Shown here: one piece after another, positions 25,610-31,243 of the stretch | How positions within the stretch are numbered: the stretch's first letter is position 1 | Layout: each line of letters opens with the position of its first letter | Source: Fidelibacterota bacterium | GTDB lineage: Bacteria; Fidelibacterota; UBA2242 | DNA: 33,568 bases | Reading direction: 5' to 3' | NCBI GenBank assembly: GCA_016783665.1 | Contig: JADHWC010000021.1 | Location: 1-33,568 of the forward strand | Position numbers and translations under genes: made by a program | The notes under the pieces: model-generated | What the model saw: the letters and a program-made list of their open reading frames with translations, nothing else | Databases searched by the model: none | What the model was told of the DNA's origin: nothing

Positions 25610-25633
25610 GGGGTTGTTTAATAAAACAACCCC
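25610..25633. other. Strong hairpin GGGGTTGTTT-aata-AAACAACCCC
   Basis: A perfect ten-base inverted repeat with a four-base loop, followed on the plus strand by TTTCCTCTTTTT. It looks like an intrinsic terminator for plus-strand transcription, but no plus-strand gene ends nearby. On the minus strand it lies directly before a ribosome-binding site. Its role is open. Confidence 0.6.
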
Positions 25634-25758
25634 TTTCCTCTTTTTACAATTCTTAGCGGAATTTATCCTTTTTTATCCGTATTTTATCAGGTGTTACTTA
25701 ATTATCAATACACATGCGTTGCGATACTCTGATTTTTACCAGGATAAGGACAATACAA

Positions 25759-26994
25759 ATGATCGAAATACTTTCAAGACCGTTTTTACTGCACAACCCT
25801 ATTCAGCATTATAGCTGGGGATCAAAGAATCAGTACGCCTACATTCCCCAATTCCTTGGAATCACACCGAAACCGGGAAAACCGTACGCTGAATTATGGA
25901 TGGGAGCTCATCCTACAGCGCCCACCAAAATCGATGTTGACGGAAAGCTAATGGCGCTGGACGAATTGATCCACCGTTTCCCTGAAATTTTCCTCGGAAA
26001 AAACGTCGCTGACCGTTTCGCAAAGCAATTGCCCTTTCTTTTCAAAGTGCTGTCGGCAGCAGAGCCATTATCGATCCAAGCCCATCCAACCAAGCGTCAG
26101 GCGGAACTATTGCACAAAGCCGATCCGGTCCACTATCCAGATGACAATCACAAACCGGAAATCGCCATCGCGCTGGATTTTCTGACGGCTCTTGCGGGTT
26201 TCGCCACGTATTCAAACATCCGAAAGACTATTGAAAAATATCCAGAAATCGCACAATTTTTCGGTTCGGAAGCCCTGTCGGATATTTTCCCCGGGAACCG
26301 GCTTTCCAAAAAACAGCAGGTTGATAAGATCCGCCTGTTATATCAAACATTTATTCATTTGGCTCAAACCAAAACGGAACTATATCAGAAAAACGTCGAC
26401 GCACTGGCAATGCGTCTCCAATCTAAAAATTCAAAACACAGCGTCCACGAATCCCTCTTCCTGAAAGCCCGGAGTAAATATGGCAACCTGGATGTCGGAC
26501 TATTCTCGATCTTTTTCCTGAGACCGATACATCTTAAAGCAGGTGAAGCGCTGTGTATCAATCCCGGACTACCCCATACCTATATCAAAGGCAATATTAT
26601 CGAATGCATGGCAAACTCCGATAATGTCGTTCGCGCCGGACTGACGCCCAAGTATCAGGATATTCCGACGTTGATGACAATTCTCGATTATTCACCATAT
26701 TCCGCACGAATCATCAAGCCGGAAATGATCGGCAACGAGATTCAATATCCGACCTTTACACCGGAATTCGTCATCAGTCAAATCACATTCGGCTCCGCTT
26801 CCCGAAAATTCACTACCGGGAATAAAATCGAACTGCTATTGGCGGTCGAAGGCGGCGGATCGATACGCTGGAATAATCATGCAAAAAATCTGACCTTTAA
26901 AAAGGGACAATCCGTGATCATTCCTGCGGCAGTAAGCGACTATTATATAAAAACAGACGAATCCTTATCCATCTTCAAGATTCAGATTCCCTAA
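25759..26994 (+). CDS. manA: Mannose-6-phosphate isomerase, class I
   Basis: About 411 residues. Zinc ligands are visible in 'PLSIQAHPTKRQAE' (Gln and His), the Glu of 'DDNHKPEIAIAL', and the His of 'NPGLPHTYIKGNIIECMA'. The conserved 'NSDNVVRAGLTPKY' follows. It interconverts mannose-6-P and fructose-6-P in the cytoplasm. An upstream in-frame ATG at 25714 adds 15 residues without family similarity; 25759 has AAGGA eight bases before it. It lies beside the amino-sugar locus and may supply the fructose-6-P end of that pathway or GDP-mannose precursors. Confidence 0.92.
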   Translation: MIEILSRPFLLHNPIQHYSWGSKNQYAYIPQFLGITPKPGKPYAELWMGAHPTAPTKIDVDGKLMALDELIHRFPEIFLGKNVADRFAKQLPFLFKVLSAAEPLSIQAHPTKRQAELLHKADPVHYPDDNHKPEIAIALDFLTALAGFATYSNIRKTIEKYPEIAQFFGSEALSDIFPGNRLSKKQQVDKIRLLYQTFIHLAQTKTELYQKNVDALAMRLQSKNSKHSVHESLFLKARSKYGNLDVGLFSIFFLRPIHLKAGEALCINPGLPHTYIKGNIIECMANSDNVVRAGLTPKYQDIPTLMTILDYSPYSARIIKPEMIGNEIQYPTFTPEFVISQITFGSASRKFTTGNKIELLLAVEGGGSIRWNNHAKNLTFKKGQSVIIPAAVSDYYIKTDESLSIFKIQIP

Positions 26995-27079
26995 GCAAGC
27001 CTGATTTAAAAAACCGGCGATTATTTAATATTTTTAAAAACTATAACTGTTTCAAAAATATTCTACTACAGAAATTATA

Positions 27080-27649
27080 ATGAAAAGCTTAGAACAACGC
27101 ATAGCGGAAGTTATTCATGAAAAGGTTTCCATAGTTCCATACAATCCGGATTGGCTTAGATTATTTGATCAAGAGGCAAAATATCTTCGGAACAGGTTGC
27201 CAAAAACACTTGTTACCAGAATTGAACATTTTGGAAGCACTGCCATTCCGGGACTGGTATCAAAGCCAATTATCGATATTTTGGTAGAGGTTACAAGCCT
27301 TGAGAAAACTAAAAAGCAAATAGTCCATTTGCTGAAATCAGAAGGTTATGATTACTTTTGGCGCCCGGAATTCGATAAGCCGCCTATGTATGCCTGGTTC
27401 ATAAAACGCAATACCGATGGTATGCGCACATACCATATACATATGGTTGAAGCTGATTCAAAGCTTTGGGACAGACTATATTTTAGAGACTATCTGAGGG
27501 AGTTTCCTGAAGAAGCTAAACGTTATGGCGAATTGAAACTTTTTCTTTCTGAACAATATCCAGATGACAGAGTCGCATATACAAAGGGCAAAACCGGTTT
27601 TATTGTTACTATTACAGAAAAGGCTAAACTATACTATAATGCGACCTGA
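27080..27649 (+). CDS. GrpB-family protein (UPF0157)
   Basis: A 189-residue protein with the GrpB signature: 'VSIVPYNPDWLRLFDQEAKY', then 'IEHFGSTAIPGLVSKPIIDI' (nucleotidyltransferase-like GS...D motif), and 'YFRDYLREFPEEAKRYGELK'. The family has a nucleotidyltransferase fold. Some members are fused to dephospho-CoA kinase, but the cellular role is uncertain. It is the first of several unrelated one-gene units on the plus strand. AT-rich sequence (26995-27079) separates it from manA, without a clear terminator hairpin. Confidence 0.88.
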   Translation: MKSLEQRIAEVIHEKVSIVPYNPDWLRLFDQEAKYLRNRLPKTLVTRIEHFGSTAIPGLVSKPIIDILVEVTSLEKTKKQIVHLLKSEGYDYFWRPEFDKPPMYAWFIKRNTDGMRTYHIHMVEADSKLWDRLYFRDYLREFPEEAKRYGELKLFLSEQYPDDRVAYTKGKTGFIVTITEKAKLYYNAT

Positions 27650-27690
27650 TTTACTAAGACATAGCGCCCGATCGACAAAATCAACAGCCT

Positions 27691-27722
27691 GTCCCGACAC
27701 CACATCGGGATGGTTGAACAAC
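27691..27722. repeat. Paired small hairpins between GrpB and the first ICMT gene
   Basis: TCCCGA-caccaca-TCGGGA is followed at once by GGTT-gaac-AACC. They could be a terminator or a structured cassette boundary; there is no T-run. The 'TAGCGC' just before and after (27661 and 27725) adds to the boundary-like look. Confidence 0.35.
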
Positions 27723-27770
27723 CATTAGCGCGCATTTCAGTTAAAAAATAAAGACATGAAAGGACATAAC

Positions 27771-28292
27771 ATGACACATAAGCAGAAGCAGAAGAAAGCA
27801 TTACAAGAGCGGGACGATCTTACCGGCGAACATACCGTTGGCGATACCGGACAGATGATCATAGCATGCCTGTTTACGGCGATCTGGATATCCGACACAT
27901 TCTTTTTCAAGTACACGACTTTCCTTAACCAGTACGTGCCAAATAGATTCAGAACACCTTGTGGGATCATTCTTTTGGTTCTATCGGGCTACCTGGCAAA
28001 AACGGGACTATCTATTGTATTCGGCGAGGAACGGGAAAAACCCGGCGTGATCAGGAAGGGCGTATTCGGTGTCATTCGCCATCCGATATACCTGAGCGAG
28101 ATTCTGCTTTATCTTGGTTTTTTGATGCTGAGCATATCGCTGGCGGCTGCAGTAATGTGGATTATTGCGATTGTGTTCCTGCATTCCATCTCCCGTTACG
28201 AGGAAAGGCTGCTGCTTGCGCGCTTTGGCAAGGAGTATGAGCAGTATATGCGGGAAGTTCCAATGTGGATTCCGCGGCTTTGGAAAAAGTGA
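27771..28292 (+). CDS. Isoprenylcysteine carboxylmethyltransferase-like membrane protein
   Basis: About 173 residues with several predicted membrane segments. The ICMT/PEMT signature is 'GVFGVIRHPIYLSEILLYLG' followed by 'EERLLLARFGKEYEQYMREV'. Such bacterial proteins are S-adenosylmethionine-dependent methyltransferases of unknown substrate. An ATG at 27756 is also in frame, but AAAGGA sits six bases before the ATG at 27771. A second, different member of the family lies about 400 bases downstream. It is a typical cargo of gene cassettes. Confidence 0.82.
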   Translation: MTHKQKQKKALQERDDLTGEHTVGDTGQMIIACLFTAIWISDTFFFKYTTFLNQYVPNRFRTPCGIILLVLSGYLAKTGLSIVFGEEREKPGVIRKGVFGVIRHPIYLSEILLYLGFLMLSISLAAAVMWIIAIVFLHSISRYEERLLLARFGKEYEQYMREVPMWIPRLWKK

Positions 28293-28315
28293 ATGACGCC
28301 GCTGAGATTGCCCAA

Positions 28316-28334
28316 CCGGGATCATCAATCCCGG
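28316..28334. other. Hairpin CCGGGAT-catca-ATCCCGG
   Basis: A perfect seven-base stem with a five-base loop just after the first ICMT gene. There is no T-run on either side, so a classic terminator is doubtful. Confidence 0.4.
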
Positions 28335-28374
28335 ATATTTACAAATAATCTTACAAAGGTTCGTTTATTTCGAT

Positions 28375-28407
28375 GTTATATGAAATTGCCCTTCGCCCGC
28401 TAAAAGC
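28375..28407 (+). repeat. Intergenic repeat element, copy 1 (GTTATATGAAATTGC...)
   Basis: The first 15 bases, GTTATATGAAATTGC, match GTTATCGGAAATTGC at 29392-29406 at 13 of 15 positions. The following 'CCTTCGCCCGCTAAAAG', read on the other strand, resembles the 'TTTTAACGAGCGAGCGAAGG' of copy 2. It sits directly before the small membrane protein gene. Confidence 0.45.
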
Positions 28408-28435
28408 AAAAAATAAAAAAGGGAGGTAATAAACT

Positions 28436-28657
28436 ATGAAAAATTTCTTAAAAGAGATATTCTCAGGCACAGAATTAGTTGGAACAATGAATTTGATTGC
28501 AGGGACAATCATGGCTCTCCTATGGTCATATTTCGCATTACAATGGTGGTCCGTAGCCTTCGGATTTCTCGCATTATTTTTCTTGATAGAAGCAGTCTGG
28601 CACTATATACTCACTGATTATTTACGGTATATTCATAAAGACCAACAAGGGAAATGA
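28436..28657 (+). CDS. Small two-helix membrane protein, unknown function
   Basis: A 73-residue protein with two hydrophobic helices ('MNLIAGTIMALLWSYFAL', 'SVAFGFLALFFLIEAVW') and a basic, tyrosine-rich end. GGGAGG nine bases before the ATG supports expression. I do not recognise a family. It is the only gene between the two ICMT-like genes, and its stop is about 50 bases before the second, so they could be co-transcribed. Confidence 0.65.
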   Translation: MKNFLKEIFSGTELVGTMNLIAGTIMALLWSYFALQWWSVAFGFLALFFLIEAVWHYILTDYLRYIHKDQQGK

Positions 28658-28706
28658 TGAGTGTCCCATCTGATAATTTGAAAAATTAAAGAGGAGAATA
28701 TTGAAT

Positions 28707-29213
28707 ATGAAACAATGGATGAAGAGTGGTTTCCTATACTACGTTGCGGGTGCTTTGCTGGTTTTAGTTTACTCTTTACTCTGGTTTTTAAATACTCCTA
28801 CTGGTGTCCAACTGCTACGGTATGTTGGAGTGGCAATCTTGGCGGTCGGTCTTGTCTTAATCTTTCTGCCTATGTTTGTTTTTCGCAGTAAGGGCAAGGT
28901 GAAAAAGGAAAATGATTGGACCGAGACCTCAGTCCTTGTTGATACAGGAATCTATTCCGTTGTTCGGCACCCGCTCTATCTGGGTTGGTTACTCATGTAT
29001 GTTGCAATTATTTTCTGGAGTCAACATTGGTTGACAGCAATTATTGGAATCCCAGGTATGGTGTGTGTCTACTTAATTTCAAGACAGGAAGACCAGCGCC
29101 TCATTGAAAAGTTTGGCGACGACTACAAACGCTATATGCAAAAGGTGCCAAGAATGAATCTTTTAGCGGGGGTTGTTAGGTTGATACGACGTAGAAAGAG
29201 AGAGCGAAAATGA
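28707..29213 (+). CDS. Second isoprenylcysteine carboxylmethyltransferase-like protein
   Basis: About 168 residues with four to five membrane segments. The ICMT signature is 'GIYSVVRHPLYLGWLLMYVA' followed by 'EDQRLIEKFGDDYKRYMQKV'. It differs clearly from the first ICMT protein upstream, so the two are not a recent duplication. A TTG at 28701 is in frame, but GAGGAG at 28691-28696 fits the ATG at 28707. Substrate unknown. Confidence 0.82.
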   Translation: MKQWMKSGFLYYVAGALLVLVYSLLWFLNTPTGVQLLRYVGVAILAVGLVLIFLPMFVFRSKGKVKKENDWTETSVLVDTGIYSVVRHPLYLGWLLMYVAIIFWSQHWLTAIIGIPGMVCVYLISRQEDQRLIEKFGDDYKRYMQKVPRMNLLAGVVRLIRRRKRERK

Positions 29214-29240
29214 TAGATAACAGAATTCATAACATATTGA

Positions 29241-29292
29241 AAATTGCGATTTTAACGAGCGAGCGAAGGGCAACTCTGCGGCACTTCGTGCC
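29241..29292 (+). repeat. Intergenic repeat element, copy 2 with hairpin GGCAC-ttc-GTGCC
   Basis: AAATTGCGATTTTAACGAGC is echoed by AAATTGCGGTTTTTTAACGG at 29400. The end (29271-29292) matches 30271-30292 at 18 of 22 positions. In both copies a five-base-stem hairpin forms, and one base pair has switched from G-C to C-G, keeping the pairing. Confidence 0.6.
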
Positions 29293-29312
29293 TTGCTTCG
29301 CTTCACTCGGTC

Positions 29313-29396
29313 ATATAACAGCGGACATACGGCTATGCTTCGCTCCGCCCAAATCGTTCCCTTCGGGAATGACTTCGTATGTCCGCAAACCGTTAT
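29313..29396. repeat. attC-like palindromic element between ICMT and CPBP genes
   Basis: ATAAC (29315-29319) and GTTAT (29392-29396) are the outer arms. Inside are GCGGACATACG (29321-29331) and its perfect complement CGTATGTCCGC (29376-29386). At the centre is TTCCC-ttc-GGGAA (29357-29369). Total length (about 84 bases), AAC/GTT ends and nested arms recall integron attC sites, though the outer cores do not match RYYYAAC/GTTRRRY exactly. Confidence 0.5.
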
Positions 29397-29425
29397 CGGA
29401 AATTGCGGTTTTTTAACGGGCGGGC
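29392..29425 (+). repeat. Intergenic repeat element, copy 3 (GTTATCGGAAATTGC...)
   Basis: It shares its first 15 bases with copy 1 (13 identical) and 'AAATTGCG.TTTT..TAACG.GCG.GC' with copy 2. It lies just before the CPBP gene. GCGATTTCCGATA at 30586-30598 is an inverted, near-identical copy of its core. Confidence 0.5.
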
Positions 29426-29476
29426 AAAAATATTTAAATTCAAAATAGTTTACCTAAATTATAGGATGTGTAAATT

Positions 29477-30241
29477 ATGAAAATCAAAAACTCTCTTAAG
29501 CACTTGTTTCAATTGAGATGTCAACCAACAAAAGACACAGCAATAGCATTTATTTTAGGATTTTTATCAATTGCTGTAAGTTTCGGATTACTCCTATTTC
29601 ACGGAAACACAACTGCTGACGCGATTGGTTTTTTCATTTTGCGCGACCTTATCATGATATTTGCTCTCGGATTTGCATTTCCATTATATTATGTTTTGAT
29701 TATCAAAAAGGGAAAAATCAGTGAGTTCGGAATAACCAGGGAAAAGTGGATTGTCAGTTTAATTATCAGTATAATTCTTGCAATATTGTTATTATTTCAA
29801 TTCATGAGCGAAGCCGGTGAATTGGGACAGGAAATATTATTGAGTTCAAATGCAATCAGCCCGATTTTCTATTTGATGGTGGCAGGTATTTATGAGGTGA
29901 TATTCTTTTATGCTTTCTTGCGCCAACGACTTGAAAATGCATTTGGAATAATACCTGCAATTTTATTGGCTGCTTTATTTTGCAGTTTTAGCCATATTGG
30001 ATTTCAACCTGAATTTATGAAATTATTTTTTGTGCATGCTTTCTTTATGGTTGTTTTCAGGACTACAAAGAATATTCTTATTGTTTATCCATTTTTCTGG
30101 GGTGTTGGCGCATGCTGGGATGTACTGGTAAGTTTCGGAGCAATCGAGGAATTAGAAGGGGCTTGGATTAAAGGATTGATTACTTTGATTTTGATGATAA
30201 TCTTTACAGGTTACTTAAGGTGGAGAGTAAAGAAAGGATGA
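29477..30241 (+). CDS. CPBP-family membrane protein with degenerate protease motif
   Basis: A 254-residue membrane protein of about seven to eight helices. The block 'YEVIFFYAFLRQRLENAFG' lines up with the CPBP/Abi motif 1 (EExxxR...), and 'LFCSFSHIGF' with motif 2 (FxxxH). In motif 1 the second glutamate is Val and the arginine is Tyr, so proteolytic activity is doubtful. Members are CAAX-type proteases or bacteriocin-immunity proteins. It stands alone between two repeat elements, like a cassette gene. Confidence 0.72.
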   Translation: MKIKNSLKHLFQLRCQPTKDTAIAFILGFLSIAVSFGLLLFHGNTTADAIGFFILRDLIMIFALGFAFPLYYVLIIKKGKISEFGITREKWIVSLIISIILAILLLFQFMSEAGELGQEILLSSNAISPIFYLMVAGIYEVIFFYAFLRQRLENAFGIIPAILLAALFCSFSHIGFQPEFMKLFFVHAFFMVVFRTTKNILIVYPFFWGVGACWDVLVSFGAIEELEGAWIKGLITLILMIIFTGYLRWRVKKG

Positions 30242-30261
30242 AGGTTATTATTAAACCCGTC

Positions 30262-30306
30262 CTAAAACCGCAACTCTTCGCCACTTTGTGGCTCGCCTGT
30301 ATAAAG
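30262..30306 (+). repeat. Intergenic repeat element, copy 4 with hairpin GCCAC-ttt-GTGGC
   Basis: CAACTCTTCGCCACTTTGTG at 30271 corresponds to CAACTCTGCGGCACTTCGTG at 29271, exactly 1000 bases away. The hairpin is kept through a paired G-C to C-G change. It abuts the truncated trmO gene, so the break in that gene may lie at this element. Confidence 0.6.
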
Positions 30307-30316
30307 AGATGAAATT

Positions 30317-30580
30317 ATGGATGACCAATTACACGGAGTATTTGCAACACGGGCGCCGGCTCGTCCGAACCCAATTGGCATCTCAATAGTGCGCCTTGTC
30401 AGAGTTGAAGAAAATATACTTCATATTCAAGATGTAGATATTGTAGATGGAACACCCCTGTTGGATATCAAACCTTATGTACCGGAATTCGATCTGAGAG
30501 ATGTAGAGAAAATAGGATGGCTTGAGAAGAATCTGCATAAACTTTCTACATCAAAAGATGATGAGAGATTCGTAAAATGA
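30317..30580 (+). pseudogene. trmO: N-terminally truncated TrmO (TsaA/UPF0066) tRNA methyltransferase
   Basis: 87 residues matching the second half of the TrmO/TsaA domain: 'GVFATRAPARPNPIGISIVR' and 'DGTPLLDIKPYVPEFDLRDV'. Full proteins have about 60 more N-terminal residues, including the SAM-binding strand and 'fshi.ll..h' region, which are absent. TrmO methylates t6A37 of threonine tRNAs, and this fragment should not do so alone. Upstream there is only the repeat element at 30262-30306, so the gene was probably cut by recombination there. Confidence 0.85.
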
Positions 30581-30635
30581 TTTGGGCGATTTCCGATAGG
30601 TCGCAACTTCGCATACCCGCGAAACGATCAATATA

Positions 30636-30969
30636 TTAATGATCACATAAATTTACGCCGCTTTCCAGCGTTCCGGCAAGATAGGTCTTTACAATCTCAT
30701 CGGGTTCTGCAATGGTAACGCCGTAATACACGTCAATCTGGTTTTGGTGAAACAAAGCTTGAGCGCGATTACCCATCCCGCCTCCGATGACCACCTTCAC
30801 TCCCAATTCATGCAACCATTTAGGGAAAACACCGGGTTCATGAGGCGGGTGGCGTCTTTTTTTCGGATTTTACAACCTTCCCTTCTTCGACTTCATAGAT
30901 TCCAAATTCCTCTCAATGCCCTAAATGAGAAGATAATTGTCCACCGGTCAGGGGAATTGCAATTTTCAT
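30636..30969 (-). pseudogene. NifX/NafY-type dinitrogenase Fe-Mo cofactor protein, broken
   Basis: On the minus strand the family pattern can be read across two lesions: 'MKIAIPLTGGQLSSHLGH', a TGA (30913-30915) where relatives have Cys, then 'EEFGIYEVEEGKVV'. A one-base frameshift follows near 30844-30852 (an extra C in CCACCCGCC), then 'PHEPGVFPKWLHELGVKVVI', 'GGGMGNRAQALFHQNQIDVY' and 'ESGVNLCDH'. Such small proteins bind metal clusters; many are not involved in nitrogen fixation. AGGAA before the ATG and the intact C-terminal part indicate fairly recent decay. Confidence 0.85.
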
Positions 30970-30971
30970 TT

Positions 30972-31232
30972 TCAACGTTTCCTTTCATTTTTATCGGATT
31001 TTAAACTCAATACAAACGGGATCGAACCTATTGCCACAGCGGCCATAATTTTGTAACTAAAAATCAAACCGAATTTGTCAGCGGCCCAGCCAACCAGCAG
31101 TACCATAACAGAACTGAGTACAAAACTGATCGTCATGTAGATGCCATTAATAAAGGACATATGTTTTGTGTCATGATCGTGAACCAACGCCAACAACACC
31201 GGTCCGCTGGCAAACAGGAAAAATCCGGTCAC
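30972..31232 (-). pseudogene. C-terminal fragment of an MFS transporter
   Basis: 86 residues covering the last two to three helices of an MFS protein ('MTGFFLFASGPVLLALVHDH', 'FVLSSVMVLLVGWAADKFGL'), similar in style to fosmidomycin-resistance-type exporters. A stop codon lies in frame just upstream, and the TonB receptor gene ends 12 bases away, so about 300 N-terminal residues are gone. Its stop is three bases before the broken NifX-like gene, suggesting they once formed an operon with the receptor. Confidence 0.8.
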
Positions 31233-31243
31233 AAATTAAAATG

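Larger units (their letters stand above)
25316..25758. other. 443-base intergenic region between divergent NodB and manA genes
   Basis: AT-rich leader for both genes. It holds a strong hairpin (25610-25633) and a short minus-strand frame behind a good ribosome-binding site (25520-25600). AAGGA at 25746-25750 serves the manA start at 25759. I could not assign convincing promoter boxes. Confidence 0.5.

Noticed and set aside
25610-25633. Hairpin called as a simple terminator
   Set aside because: The T-rich side faces the plus strand, where no gene ends upstream; kept as a hairpin of unknown role instead.
29210-29416. 68-codon plus-strand frame after the second ICMT gene
   Set aside because: It runs through the hairpin and attC-like repeats, its composition reflects those repeats, and no family pattern is visible.
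30744-31004. 86-codon plus-strand frame
   Set aside because: It lies antisense to the recognisable NifX-like pseudogene and MFS fragment.
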